Positions 14,607 through 24,830 of a DNA stretch of 52,145 nucleotides are shown here, piece after piece. Within the stretch, counting starts at the first letter, position 1, and each line of letters begins with the position of its first letter. The notes under the pieces were generated by a model that saw only the letters and a list, made by a program, of their open reading frames with translations, did not search any database and was not told the origin of the DNA. The stretch lies in the NCBI GenBank assembly GCA_026000155.1, contig BNYG01000014.1, positions 1 to 52,145 of the forward strand. Reading direction: 5' to 3'. The position numbers and the translations under genes were made by a program. Origin of the DNA: Bacteroidia bacterium (GTDB taxonomy: Bacteria; Bacteroidota; Bacteroidia; Bacteroidales; Azobacteroidaceae).

Positions 14607-16997
14607 TTATTCACTCTTCAGCGCCCGCACCGGATTAGCATTAGCCGCCCGCCAACTCTGCCAGCTTACCGTACATACGATGATGAGTAATACCAGCACT
14701 CCGACCAATGCAAATCCCCACCAATCAATGGGCGTTTTGTAGGCAAAATTTTCTAACCAGCGTTTTACAATATAATAACCGACCGGAACGGCAATCACGA
14801 AACATACGCCGAAGATGCGCAAATAGATTTTGTTGAAAAGCAAGAGAATTTCCGATTCCGTCGAACCCATCACCTTGCGAATGCCTATTTCCTTGCGCTT
14901 GTATGCACATTCAAACATCACCAAACCAAACACTCCGGCAATGGCAATGATGACGGCAAGCAATCCGAACAAAGTGATGACCCGTTCCGCATTGATTTCC
15001 TGCCGGTACAAAGCATCGAATACTTCATCGTAAAATTCAATTTTTGACGGATAAGCCGAGTCAAACTCCGCGATGATTTTTTCAATGTATTTGACCGTTT
15101 GCCGAATATCCGCACCGGCTTTTATACGGATATACGACCAATTTTGCCCGTTTCCATCGTTGAATACGAATGCCATATTTTCTACCTGATTGCGCAAAGA
15201 GGAAAATTTCACATCTTCGACTACGCCTAATATCCGTCCATTATCGGGATTATCCTTTCTTCTAAAGTCAACATCAAGAATATCATCCGCTTGTATGTTA
15301 TACTCTTTTTGCATGGTGCGGTTGATGACGTACAACACAGGACTGTTTTTACTTTGGTCATCGTCCCTTTCTTCCGGCAATCGTCCTTCAATGGCTATTA
15401 TTCCCATTACCGCCGGAAAATTCCAGGATACGGATAAGGAGTAAAACCCGACATGTTCCTCTTTGTAGCTTCCTCCCCACGTTCGGTAGCCGTCTTTCGC
15501 GCCGAATTTTTGATGAGAAAAAGCAGCATCGACAATATCCGGATTTTCTTTCAACTTCGATACAAAAGCCTGTTTTCCTTTTCCGGAAATACTTTGCGGC
15601 AATTCCACCAAAGCGATATTATCGGTATCGTAGCCTAAGGTGTATTTCTGCATGAAGTGATTTTGTTTATACACAAAAAACGCAACGGTAATCAATACAA
15701 TGGAAATAATAAATTGAAAACCAATGAGAACCGTCCGCAACCGTTTACCTGATTGCGACAAGCCGAAACTACCGGTCAAAGCCAGAACCGGTGGACGGGA
15801 AGTCATATAAAATGCCGGACGGATACCCGCAATGACGCCTGCCAACAGCGCAATCAACCCGGTAAGAAGGATAGCCGGAATATTGTTTGCCGGATTTATA
15901 TCGGCTTGTATAAAAGGCAATTCCTTGCTTTCGTACAGTAGAGAAACCAACGCAATTGACAATCCGAACGACAAAAGACTCATCAGTACGCTTTCGGCAA
16001 TAATGGTTAGTTGCAGCGTTTGATTGGTACTGCCCAATATTTTACGTGTATTGATATTCCGCACCCGGACAGGCGCTAACGCCATGCCGAAATTGGTATA
16101 ATTGATAATGGCAATGACGACAATCAAAATGCCGATAGTGAGTAAAATAAGGGGAGTTGAAGGACTGCCGCTTTTGATGAGTTGTCCCGACGGGTCTTGA
16201 TTTTTGAAATAAAGAGAAGTCAGCGGAACTAATTTTATTTGCGTATTCTTTCTTTCAATTAATTGAAAATCAAAGTTCTTATTGAAATTTTCGGCTACTT
16301 CTTCCGGCGAAGCATGTTCGTCCAATAAAATATAACAGAAATAGTTTTGACTTCGCCAGTCGTTTTGAAGATAAGATTCCCCATTGATGGCTGTGTAAAT
16401 ATCGTTATTTAGTTGAGTATTGGCAGGGAAATCTTTATAAACGCCGCCTGCAATTAAAAAATCACGGTCTTTTGTCCACAAATGTCCTGTCAATGTCAGC
16501 TGTTTGCCGATAGCGGATTCCTTGCCGAACAAGCGCGCAGCCATACTTTGCGGAATAATCGCCATTTCCTGATTTTTCAGACAGTCGGCGTTTCCCTCCA
16601 TCATTTGAAAATTGAATACTTTCGTAATAGCAGCATCGCAAGTAACAAACCGCTCTTTAAATCCTTTTTGTACACCTCCGTTTTCTATGGTAATGTAAAA
16701 TTCGTCTAAATACGGATTTATCAACGTACCGGCAAGAATATGCGGGGAAGATTGGATGATGTTTTCGACACAAGGATAGGAATGGATACACCAATCGTCT
16801 CCGTTAACTGTATTGATGCCATCTACGCGGTAAATCCGGGCAGCATTCGGATGATATTTTTCAAAACCGTATTCGAAATTTACTTGTATTACAATGATCA
16901 GAAAGGCTGCAAAAGCAGTTGTCAATCCGAAAATATTCAGAATGCTCGATACTTTGAACCGATTCAGGACAAACAGGAAATTTTGAAGAATTTTCAT
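14607..16997 (-). CDS. FtsX/MacB-like ABC transporter permease (fourth of six)
   Basis: A 796-residue permease. I start it at ATG 16997 (MKILQNFLFVLNRFKVSSIL), which aligns with the start of the permease at 22446-24782; the open frame upstream (MTYWFTRF...) is only the translated boundary repeat. The N-terminal helix is near 20-42, MacB periplasmic domain 1 to about 280, a helix group at about 285-400 with the RNINTRKILGSTNQ coupling segment, a helix near 430, a second periplasmic domain, and three final helices after KRKEIGIRKVMGSTESE. It ends NPVRALKSE. It most resembles the 22446 permease and presumably pairs with the ATPase at 19391. Confidence 0.85.
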   Translation of the reverse strand: MKILQNFLFVLNRFKVSSILNIFGLTTAFAAFLIIVIQVNFEYGFEKYHPNAARIYRVDGINTVNGDDWCIHSYPCVENIIQSSPHILAGTLINPYLDEFYITIENGGVQKGFKERFVTCDAAITKVFNFQMMEGNADCLKNQEMAIIPQSMAARLFGKESAIGKQLTLTGHLWTKDRDFLIAGGVYKDFPANTQLNNDIYTAINGESYLQNDWRSQNYFCYILLDEHASPEEVAENFNKNFDFQLIERKNTQIKLVPLTSLYFKNQDPSGQLIKSGSPSTPLILLTIGILIVVIAIINYTNFGMALAPVRVRNINTRKILGSTNQTLQLTIIAESVLMSLLSFGLSIALVSLLYESKELPFIQADINPANNIPAILLTGLIALLAGVIAGIRPAFYMTSRPPVLALTGSFGLSQSGKRLRTVLIGFQFIISIVLITVAFFVYKQNHFMQKYTLGYDTDNIALVELPQSISGKGKQAFVSKLKENPDIVDAAFSHQKFGAKDGYRTWGGSYKEEHVGFYSLSVSWNFPAVMGIIAIEGRLPEERDDDQSKNSPVLYVINRTMQKEYNIQADDILDVDFRRKDNPDNGRILGVVEDVKFSSLRNQVENMAFVFNDGNGQNWSYIRIKAGADIRQTVKYIEKIIAEFDSAYPSKIEFYDEVFDALYRQEINAERVITLFGLLAVIIAIAGVFGLVMFECAYKRKEIGIRKVMGSTESEILLLFNKIYLRIFGVCFVIAVPVGYYIVKRWLENFAYKTPIDWWGFALVGVLVLLIIVCTVSWQSWRAANANPVRALKSE

Positions 16998-17027
16998 TGT
17001 TTTGCTATTAATAAATTGAAAATTTAA

Positions 17028-17054
17028 TAAAAAACGCGTAAACCAATAGGTCAT
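17028..17054. repeat. Solo boundary repeat without cargo
   Basis: On the minus strand this reads GACCTATTGGTTTACGCG followed by TTTTTTATTAA: the start of the cassette end repeat joined directly to the tail of the opposite end. It sits in the next permease spacer and looks like an empty site or an excision scar of the same element. Confidence 0.55.
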
Positions 17055-17060
17055 TATCCC

Positions 17061-19388
17061 TTACTCACTCTTCAGCGCCCGCACCGGATTAGCATTCGCC
17101 GCCCTGCGACTTTGCCAATAAACAGAAACAAACGCAACTAACAGACAAAATCCGCCGGCTGCAATGAAAATCCACGGACTCAGACTTATCCGGTAGGCAT
17201 AATCGTCCAGCCAATGCCGCATGATATACCAGCTAACCGGCATGGCAATGACAAAAGCAATCAGGACATACCCTAAAAATACCCGTACCAAATCGGACAG
17301 CACTTTGAAATTTTCCGCTCCGTGTACTTTGCGTATGGCAATTTCTTTGGTGCGCTGCCGGATGAAATAAGTGGATATTGCCAGTAATCCCAACAAGGAA
17401 ATCAGGATGGCTATGACCGAAAAGATAATAACAATCGTGGATGTCCTTTTTTGGGAAGCAAACGATTCTGCTACTTGTTCATCGGTAAATTTTCCTTCAA
17501 AATCGACTTCCGTAATCCGTTCGTAAACCTGTTTTACCTGATTGTATGCCGTAACAGGGTCGCCCTGCACTTCTACCAGGATATTCCAAGGGTATTCATT
17601 TTCATTTTCAAACGTTTTGTATAAGAATAAAACGGGCGACCGGTTCTGAGTGATATTTCCCAATTGGATATCTTTGATAATTCCGGCAATCGGCCTATTG
17701 TTCCACATTTTCAATTCCGTTGCATCTTCCGGCAATTCCGTTTCTTTCAAAGCTTGTTGGCTGAGATAAACACTTTGGACATCGCCCACTTGATTCTCTC
17801 TTATTTTTTGGAGACCGAGCATATTGAAATAAACCGTATCGCCGGTTAATATCTGAAAAGCTATATTTTTCCCTTCATATTCAACCGTATTATTGTTGCC
17901 TCTGTTAAAAGGAGTACCTTGCGACAAGGCGACTCTTTTTACGGATGCAAGTTGTTTCGTTTCATTCACAAAGGTTGAAATACTTTCTTTACTGTCGAAA
18001 TTAAAAGTCCACATCTCAATGATATTGAAGGTATTGTATCCCAAAGGTGCAGAAATCAAATGGTGTGTCTGTGCAACCATTGTGATGGAAGCAACAAGCA
18101 ACATTACCGTGATAATATTCTGAAAAACAATGAAATAGCGACTGAAAACCATTCTGCTTTTTCGTCCGAAACTTCCTTTGGTAATTTCTATCGGTTGAAC
18201 TTTTGAGATAATCGTAGCCGGTAGCCAGCCCGAAATCACACCCAATAGGCCGATTATGCCCAAGGCAATCAATGCGTTTACGGGCGATAGGACTCCAAGT
18301 AAATCTAATTTTGTTTCGAGCAAGGTATTGGCGTAAGGAACGCAAAGTACGGCTAAAAACACAGCCAACAGAAAGGAAATCAGGCACAAAAGTGTCGATT
18401 CTAAAATCAAACGGGCAAATAGTTCCTTTCTCGATGAACCCAGCAACCGGCGCATGGCCATCTCTTTCGCCCGGAATCCGGCTTGTGCCACCGTAAGGTT
18501 GATGTAATTGATAACGGCAAACAGCAGTATCAACACTCCGACCGACATCAGGATCATCACAAATTTCCAATCGCCATGCTCCAGTTCGCTTCCTCTAAGG
18601 TCGGAAAAATAAACCTCTTTCAAGGGTGTAAGCGTTACTTCCGTTCGAATATTCTGTTTGTATATCCAATAAATTTCCTTGAAAAAGGAGAGCATATCTT
18701 CTGTTTTTGCCTGAAGATCAGAGCCTTCTTTTTCTAAAATGAAAACGTAAGCGTTACCGGCATTATCAAATGTTTCGGAATCCATATAGTAATTGACATA
18801 TTTGATATTATCAATCCGAAGCAAAATATCGCAGTAGGGAATGGTCGAATTATTGATGTCGTCCATCACTCCGTTGACGGTAAGAGAAATGCTGTCGTTG
18901 ACTTCAATTACTTGTCCCAAAGGCTCTTTATCGCCAAAAGCCCTCCGTGCAAAAGATTTGGAAACTACCGCATAATTCCGGGATGCCAGCACTTGATTGG
19001 GATTAGCTTCGTGCAACTTGTAATTGAAAACATTGAAAAAAGCCGTATCGGCAAACAATAGATCCGCTTTCAATTTGCTTTCTCCTATCTTAACCGAATT
19101 GTCTCTTCGATAAGGGATGACCGGCGCTACATTTTCGATTTCCGGATACCGCTCTTTGATGCGATAGGCAATTTTGTAGGCGTTTTCCAAATCGCTCTGA
19201 TTACCTAACGCATAAATGCGGTCGGCCTTTTTCTGAAACCGGTCGGTCGATAACTCCTGCATGCCGTAAACCGCAATCAGGATAACAAACATCAGTGAAA
19301 CGGCTAAGCCGAATATATCAATGAAAGTGTATGTCTTGTTCTTTCCAAGGAACTTGAAAAAAGTGCCGAGATTGAATAAGTCGTTCAT
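17061..19388 (-). CDS. FtsX/MacB-like ABC transporter permease (third of six)
   Basis: A 775-residue permease. Helix 1 is near 20-42 (TFIDIFGLAVSLMFVILIAVYG), followed by MacB periplasmic domain 1, a helix group about 280-395 with a KEMAMRRLLGSSRKE coupling segment, a helix near 425, periplasmic domain 2, and the C-terminal group after RTKEIAIRKVHGAENFK. Ends NPVRALKSE. It follows the ATPase gene by only 2 bp and was probably the first permease coupled to it. The start ATG at 19388 is the only sensible one. Its sequence is clearly more distant from the 8406/11475 pair than they are from each other. Confidence 0.87.
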   Translation of the reverse strand: MNDLFNLGTFFKFLGKNKTYTFIDIFGLAVSLMFVILIAVYGMQELSTDRFQKKADRIYALGNQSDLENAYKIAYRIKERYPEIENVAPVIPYRRDNSVKIGESKLKADLLFADTAFFNVFNYKLHEANPNQVLASRNYAVVSKSFARRAFGDKEPLGQVIEVNDSISLTVNGVMDDINNSTIPYCDILLRIDNIKYVNYYMDSETFDNAGNAYVFILEKEGSDLQAKTEDMLSFFKEIYWIYKQNIRTEVTLTPLKEVYFSDLRGSELEHGDWKFVMILMSVGVLILLFAVINYINLTVAQAGFRAKEMAMRRLLGSSRKELFARLILESTLLCLISFLLAVFLAVLCVPYANTLLETKLDLLGVLSPVNALIALGIIGLLGVISGWLPATIISKVQPIEITKGSFGRKSRMVFSRYFIVFQNIITVMLLVASITMVAQTHHLISAPLGYNTFNIIEMWTFNFDSKESISTFVNETKQLASVKRVALSQGTPFNRGNNNTVEYEGKNIAFQILTGDTVYFNMLGLQKIRENQVGDVQSVYLSQQALKETELPEDATELKMWNNRPIAGIIKDIQLGNITQNRSPVLFLYKTFENENEYPWNILVEVQGDPVTAYNQVKQVYERITEVDFEGKFTDEQVAESFASQKRTSTIVIIFSVIAILISLLGLLAISTYFIRQRTKEIAIRKVHGAENFKVLSDLVRVFLGYVLIAFVIAMPVSWYIMRHWLDDYAYRISLSPWIFIAAGGFCLLVAFVSVYWQSRRAANANPVRALKSE

Positions 19389-19390
19389 AA

Positions 19391-20065
19391 TTACAAAGTT
19401 GTTTCCGTTACAATCTGTCCGTCAAATAAATTAATGGTGCGGTGGGCAAATGAAGCATCGTGTTGCGAGTGCGTTACCATCACGATGGTTGTTCCTTCCT
19501 TGTTCAATTCCGAAAGCAAATCCATCACGTCTTTTCCGTTCTTGGAATCCAAATTACCGGTTGGCTCATCGGCCAATATCAGTTTGGGATTGGCTACCAC
19601 GGCGCGGGCAATGGCGACACGTTGTTGCTGACCGCCGGAAAGCTGATTGGGGAAATGTTTCGCACGATGACTGATATTCATGCGGTGCAAAGCTTCTTCT
19701 ACCCGTTTTTTGCGTTCCGCTTTATTTATTTTCATATACACCAACGGTAATTCCACGTTTTCAAAGACATTCATTTCTTCAATCAGGTTGAAACTTTGGA
19801 ATACAAAACCAATGTTTCCCTTGCGGGCTTGGGTACGTTCCTTTTCTTTCAAATGACCGACTTCCTTGTCTGCCAAATAATACTTTCCCGATGTCGGATT
19901 ATCCAACAAACCGAGGATATTCAACAAAGTGGATTTACCACAACCCGAAGGCCCCATAATGGCGATAAATTCACCTTCGTTCACTTCCATTGATACTTCG
20001 TTTAATGCTACGGTTTCCACTTCTTCCGTGCGGAATACTTTCTTTAGATTTTCAATTTTTAACAT
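19391..20065 (-). CDS. ABC transporter ATP-binding protein (MacB/LolD type)
   Basis: A 224-residue ATPase, full length for the LolD/MacB group that drives FtsX-like permeases. All motifs are intact: Walker A GPSGCGKST (about 39-47), Q-loop FVFQSFNLIEEM, signature LSGGQQQR (about 142), Walker B LILADEPTGNLD (about 161-172) and H-loop MVTHSQHD (about 196). It is the only ATPase in the operon, surrounded by six permeases, and would need to serve several of them. It is located on the inner face of the cytoplasmic membrane. Together with the membrane fusion and TolC-like proteins upstream it suggests a MacAB-TolC-type tripartite exporter; the substrate is unknown. Confidence 0.93.
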   Translation of the reverse strand: MLKIENLKKVFRTEEVETVALNEVSMEVNEGEFIAIMGPSGCGKSTLLNILGLLDNPTSGKYYLADKEVGHLKEKERTQARKGNIGFVFQSFNLIEEMNVFENVELPLVYMKINKAERKKRVEEALHRMNISHRAKHFPNQLSGGQQQRVAIARAVVANPKLILADEPTGNLDSKNGKDVMDLLSELNKEGTTIVMVTHSQHDASFAHRTINLFDGQIVTETTL

Positions 20066-20092
20066 GACTGTAATTTTTTAATATTTAATAAT

Positions 20093-22423
20093 TTATTCTG
20101 ATTTTAATGCCTTCACCGGATTTTGCAACAAAACATTAATACTTACTCCCGATGTAGTAATAATAGCAATCAAGCATTGAATCAACACAGGAGCAACAAA
20201 TACCCACCAACCCAAAGAGGTTTGATTGCTGTAATTATTCAACCAATCCGAAGCGATATAATAAGCAACCGGTACAGCGATAATTCCTGCAATCACAATC
20301 CATTGGATAATATCCAGCGACAGCAGACTGAAAATAGATTGCGGACTGGCTCCATTTATCCGGCGAATGCCAATTTCTTTTGTCCGGCGTACTGCTGTGT
20401 ATAAATGAATGGCCAACAATCCCAGCATGGCAATGAACACTGATAACAGCGAGCTTATCAACACTAATTTGGATTGCGTTTTCATGCCTTCGAACTTTTT
20501 TGCATACACATCTTCACTCCACTCCGGATTGGATATGAACTCGGAATCGAACTGCCGGAAAACGGTATTCGCCAATTTCATCGCCTGCGTCCGGCTAATG
20601 TTTTTGTCAAATTTAATATATATCAAAACATTAAGACTCGAGCTTAATACCAAGGGTTGAATCGCATTGGCCGGTTCTTCGTAAATGAAATCTTTTACGA
20701 CACCGATAATCTCCGCATCACTATTTTTGTAAAGAACATGTTGACCAGTAACCGGCGACTCCAATCCCAACATTTTTACAGTCGCCTCGTTTAAGATAAT
20801 CGCCGGCGTATTTTCCAGTTTGTTTTCCTTGAAAAATTCGCCTTCCACCAATTGAAAATCCATCAATTCACACAATCCGGGCGCTACGCGATATTCATTG
20901 ACGGATTGTTGGTTTTCCCTGTTTTCGAGTAATGCAATCACTTGTCCACTGCCTCTGCTTCCGATTGTATGGTCGCCTCCACTCACATTTCGGATATTGG
21001 GTATGTTCAATAATTCCTGTTTTAAGGAGGAATAATTTTTTATCAAATTATTGCTAAGTACTACAGACACAACATTTTCATCATTATAATTCACGGGAAG
21101 ATTTTCCAAATACATTGTCTGTCTGTTTATGACCAATATGTAGGATATAAGCACAATGGTAACGATGGATTGAAATATTACCACAGCAGCGGTCAACCGG
21201 TGTTTGGAAAATTTCAGTCGTTTACCCAGAATATCCAAAGGAATGAACCGGCTCAGGTAAAACGAGGGATAAGCGGCAGAGAAAGTGATTGTTAACACGA
21301 AAAGAGTAATAATGCACCCAATAAAAACCGGATTTGTCAGTTGGATTAATTCGATGTCCTTATGAATCAGTTGGGAAAAATAAGGCGTGGCGACAATTGC
21401 CAAAAAGCAACCTAATGCAAAGGAAATCAGCACAATACAAGATACTTCCGTAAAGAATTGCCGGACAATATTTCCGATGCTTGCACCGTTGGTTTTTCGT
21501 ATGGCTATTTCATTCATTCGGGTTTCTCCTTGCGCCATAAAGAGATTGATAAAATTGGTAATGGCAAGAACCAAGATAAACAGAGCCAGCACCAACAGCA
21601 GCACTATAAATTCCATATCATTGTTTTTTCCGATACTGGTATCTGTTTTTGAATGGATATAAATATCCGTAAGTTTTTCAGTTGCACCGTAAGCCTTAGC
21701 ATTAAACCGACTCTGCAGGGGTTCCAACATCGAAGTATATTCTTTTTCAATGGATGTCCTCACATCCGACAGAGGGACATCGGGACTTATCCGGTAATAG
21801 ATGTAAAAATCCATTGCGCCATTAGATTCCATATAAGACGGAATATTAGCCGCCCATATATCGAAAGAAAAATGAGTATTGGACGGGAGTTTTTCGACTA
21901 CTGCGTTTACCGTATATTCCTCTCCATGAATCGAAACAGTTTTATTTATCGCTTGGTCTGCACTTCCAAAAATAATATCGGCGTAAGGTCGTGTTATCAC
22001 AAGAGAATGGGGCGATTCAAGCGCTTTTTCGGCAGTTCCGGCAACGAATTTCATCTGAAATACACTAAAAAAATCGGAATCTGTTTGCAAAAGATTCAAG
22101 TCCCGGAAATGTTCCGTTTCATAAACTAATTCTACTTTTCCTTCGGGAGTCAGATGAGTTGCCGCTTCTATTCCGGGCGCTTTTAGCGGAAGTTCCGAAT
22201 AAGCAGTACCCAGACTTTGCGAATTATAATGTACACCGGTAGTTGTTTCCAGAACAGTGTTTAAACGGATAATCCGATTGCTGTCGGGAAAATGTTTATC
22301 ATAACTCAATTCGTTTACCACAAACAATATCAACATAATCGAAGCGGCCAACCCGATAGCTAATCCGGTGATATTCACCCAGAGGAAAAAGCGAGTCCGT
22401 TTGTAAGAGTTTAGAATATTCAT
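20093..22423 (-). CDS. FtsX/MacB-like ABC transporter permease (second of six)
   Basis: A 776-residue permease. I use ATG 22423 (MNILNSYKRTRFFLWVNITG); an in-frame ATG at 22435 is possible, while the furthest upstream start is a GTG that overlaps the preceding gene. The layout follows the family: helix 1 at about 14-36, periplasmic domain 1 to about 270, a helix group with the NEIAIRKTNGASIG coupling loop, a helix near 425, a second periplasmic domain, and a C-terminal group after RTKEIGIRRINGASPQS. Ends NPVKALKSE. The ATPase gene follows 27 bp downstream. Confidence 0.85.
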   Translation of the reverse strand: MNILNSYKRTRFFLWVNITGLAIGLAASIMLILFVVNELSYDKHFPDSNRIIRLNTVLETTTGVHYNSQSLGTAYSELPLKAPGIEAATHLTPEGKVELVYETEHFRDLNLLQTDSDFFSVFQMKFVAGTAEKALESPHSLVITRPYADIIFGSADQAINKTVSIHGEEYTVNAVVEKLPSNTHFSFDIWAANIPSYMESNGAMDFYIYYRISPDVPLSDVRTSIEKEYTSMLEPLQSRFNAKAYGATEKLTDIYIHSKTDTSIGKNNDMEFIVLLLVLALFILVLAITNFINLFMAQGETRMNEIAIRKTNGASIGNIVRQFFTEVSCIVLISFALGCFLAIVATPYFSQLIHKDIELIQLTNPVFIGCIITLFVLTITFSAAYPSFYLSRFIPLDILGKRLKFSKHRLTAAVVIFQSIVTIVLISYILVINRQTMYLENLPVNYNDENVVSVVLSNNLIKNYSSLKQELLNIPNIRNVSGGDHTIGSRGSGQVIALLENRENQQSVNEYRVAPGLCELMDFQLVEGEFFKENKLENTPAIILNEATVKMLGLESPVTGQHVLYKNSDAEIIGVVKDFIYEEPANAIQPLVLSSSLNVLIYIKFDKNISRTQAMKLANTVFRQFDSEFISNPEWSEDVYAKKFEGMKTQSKLVLISSLLSVFIAMLGLLAIHLYTAVRRTKEIGIRRINGASPQSIFSLLSLDIIQWIVIAGIIAVPVAYYIASDWLNNYSNQTSLGWWVFVAPVLIQCLIAIITTSGVSINVLLQNPVKALKSE

Positions 22424-22445
22424 TTTATTTATCATTTTTATTTTT

Positions 22446-24782
22446 TTAATCACTATTCAACGCTTTTGTCGGATTTTTCGTAGCGGCTTTATAACTTTGC
22501 GCACTGACCGTAAGCAGCGTGATCGCCAAAACGATTAACCCGCCGAGCAAAAATACCCACCAATGAATACTTGTTTTGTAGGCATAATTTTCGAGCCATT
22601 TGTAGGCGGCATAATAGGTAACAGGAACTGCAATGACAAAGGCAATGCCTAATTGAATTAAAATGGAACGATTCAACAGGAACATGATTTCTTTTTCGGA
22701 CGAACCGTTGACTTTACGGATGGCTATTTCTTTCGCCTTGTATTTGGTGTTGAATAAAATTAATCCGTAAACACCCATGACCGCAATAATGACAATGACA
22801 AATCCGAAAAGTCCAATCAATTTTGCCATGTTATTTTCTTTTTGATACAGGCGGTCCATCTCTTCGTCGAGAAAATGCACTTCAAAAGGTTCTTTGCTGA
22901 ACTGTTTCCAGGTTTTTTCTATCTGAACGATGGCGCTTGGCAGTTCATTCCCGGAGAGTTTGACAAGGAGATATTGAAACTGTTGCCATTGAGAAAGTAC
23001 TCCGAAAGCCATGGGCGTAATTTCCTCGTGCAAGGACTGAAAGTTCACATCTTTGGCAACCGCCTGCAAGCGTCCGGGACCAAAAGCCTCAAAATCCTTG
23101 CCTACAATGCTTTCGTCAAATTCGTATTTTTTCAGGAAGGCTTCATTGACAACTATCTGTGAAACAATCGAATCCATGTGTTCCGGTTTGCGTCCGGAGA
23201 GTATATCGATTTCGAAAAAGTCGAAAAAACGGTCATCTACCGACCAGACGAAGAGACTAATCTGTTTGCCCTCAAAATTGCGTCCCCAGCTCATTCCGAT
23301 ACTTCCGGGCAAAGCGCGTGTGATACAATAATCGGTTATGCGCGGATCGCGCAATAATTCCTGCCCGAAAGATTGTGATTTTTCACCCAATCCTGCCAGT
23401 GGAAGATAAACGATATTTTTTTTCGGCATACCCCAATCGTAGTGCATCATATAGTTGTTTTGCCGTTGGATGAATATCGAAAAACAGATTAGCACAATCG
23501 CCGAAGTAAACTGCAGTATAATCAGCATATTCCGTAGTTTAACGCCTTTGATGCCCAATGCGAACGAGCCTTTCAGGGCTTCCGATTCGTCGAATGATGT
23601 ACTGTAACGCATGGTATAAAGTCCGATAGCAAAAGCCGTCAGCAGGATAATGCCCGATACCGTAGCCAAAAGTCCTGTTTGCGATTTCAAGGAAAGGCCA
23701 ATTGTGGGAAACATTTCCTGAGCAAACACGCTTCCTTTCAGCAGATAGATACCGGCAACTGCAATCAGCATGGCAATAAGAGTAAATAATACGCTTTCCA
23801 TGGCAATGGAGAACCGGAGTTCTGTCTTATTGATTCCCAGTATTTTACGGACATTGATTCCCCGGATGCGGGACGGCGCCATGGCTAAGGACAGGTTGAC
23901 AAAATTGACAAAAGCAATGAGCAAGGTAAGCACTCCGATCATTAAGAGGGAAACAGTAGTATCAATTTGTTTGCTGCCGCCTTTTCCGGGGCTGGTAAGA
24001 TACAGCTCGTTCATGGAGGTTAAACGGTAGTGAAAATCTGTTTCCGGATTTTCTGCGATATAAGTCAGTTTTTCTTCTCCAAGTATTTCCGGAGTATTGA
24101 TCTTTTCATTGGCTGCGGCCAAATTTTCGGGACGAATCAAAAAATAGGATTGAAAACTCCATTCCTCCTTGTTATATTCGCGCAAGTAAGTATATAAGCC
24201 ATTTTCAAGGGAAGAATTTTCCGGGAAATCCCGGTAAACCGCCCGAATGGTCAATGGATTGCTTCCGTAATGGGAACGAATACTTTTATCAATGGGATTT
24301 TCATCGCCGAATAAGCGGTGCGCCGTCTTTTCCGAAATCATCGCCTTTCCGGGTGAAGAAAAGATACCGGTCGTATCTCCCAATAGGATTTCGGGAGAAA
24401 ATACTTCCCAAAAACCTTGCGTTGTCCGTATAAAGGGTATTGCGTGTGTTTCAAGTATATCGTTACCTTTATCAATATCAAATGTTTCTTTGCCCCAATT
24501 AGAAAGCATACAATAACGTTCCGCTTCCGGCAACCGTTCGCTTATCAACGCAGGTGTTTGAAAATTGATATTCGTAGCTGTACTGCCGTCATAGGCATCG
24601 TATTGGTTGAATTGTACGATATTTTTAACATTCACATATCCGCGGTCGAAAGTGAAATCATAATATACCTGCATCAATACCAAAAAGAATACGATTAATG
24701 CAACGGAAAGTCCAAGAATGTTAATGACGGATGAAGTTTTGAAGCGTTTCAAAATAAACAGGAAATTTTGTAGTGTGTTCAT
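22446..24782 (-). CDS. FtsX/MacB-like ABC transporter permease (first of six)
   Basis: A 778-residue permease that begins MNTLQNFLFILKRFKTSSVI, very like the fourth permease. Helix 1 is near 18-40, periplasmic domain 1 to about 270, a helix group with the RGINVRKILGINKTE coupling loop, a helix near 415, periplasmic domain 2, and a C-terminal group after KAKEIAIRKVNGSSEKE. Ends NPTKALNSD, the most divergent C-terminus of the six. It lies 48 bp downstream of the membrane fusion gene, in the same operon. Confidence 0.87.
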   Translation of the reverse strand: MNTLQNFLFILKRFKTSSVINILGLSVALIVFFLVLMQVYYDFTFDRGYVNVKNIVQFNQYDAYDGSTATNINFQTPALISERLPEAERYCMLSNWGKETFDIDKGNDILETHAIPFIRTTQGFWEVFSPEILLGDTTGIFSSPGKAMISEKTAHRLFGDENPIDKSIRSHYGSNPLTIRAVYRDFPENSSLENGLYTYLREYNKEEWSFQSYFLIRPENLAAANEKINTPEILGEEKLTYIAENPETDFHYRLTSMNELYLTSPGKGGSKQIDTTVSLLMIGVLTLLIAFVNFVNLSLAMAPSRIRGINVRKILGINKTELRFSIAMESVLFTLIAMLIAVAGIYLLKGSVFAQEMFPTIGLSLKSQTGLLATVSGIILLTAFAIGLYTMRYSTSFDESEALKGSFALGIKGVKLRNMLIILQFTSAIVLICFSIFIQRQNNYMMHYDWGMPKKNIVYLPLAGLGEKSQSFGQELLRDPRITDYCITRALPGSIGMSWGRNFEGKQISLFVWSVDDRFFDFFEIDILSGRKPEHMDSIVSQIVVNEAFLKKYEFDESIVGKDFEAFGPGRLQAVAKDVNFQSLHEEITPMAFGVLSQWQQFQYLLVKLSGNELPSAIVQIEKTWKQFSKEPFEVHFLDEEMDRLYQKENNMAKLIGLFGFVIVIIAVMGVYGLILFNTKYKAKEIAIRKVNGSSEKEIMFLLNRSILIQLGIAFVIAVPVTYYAAYKWLENYAYKTSIHWWVFLLGGLIVLAITLLTVSAQSYKAATKNPTKALNSD

Positions 24783-24830
24783 CTTATCTCTTTTTTTTCT
24801 TAAGGAGCTAAGCCCCTTAAGAATATTAAG

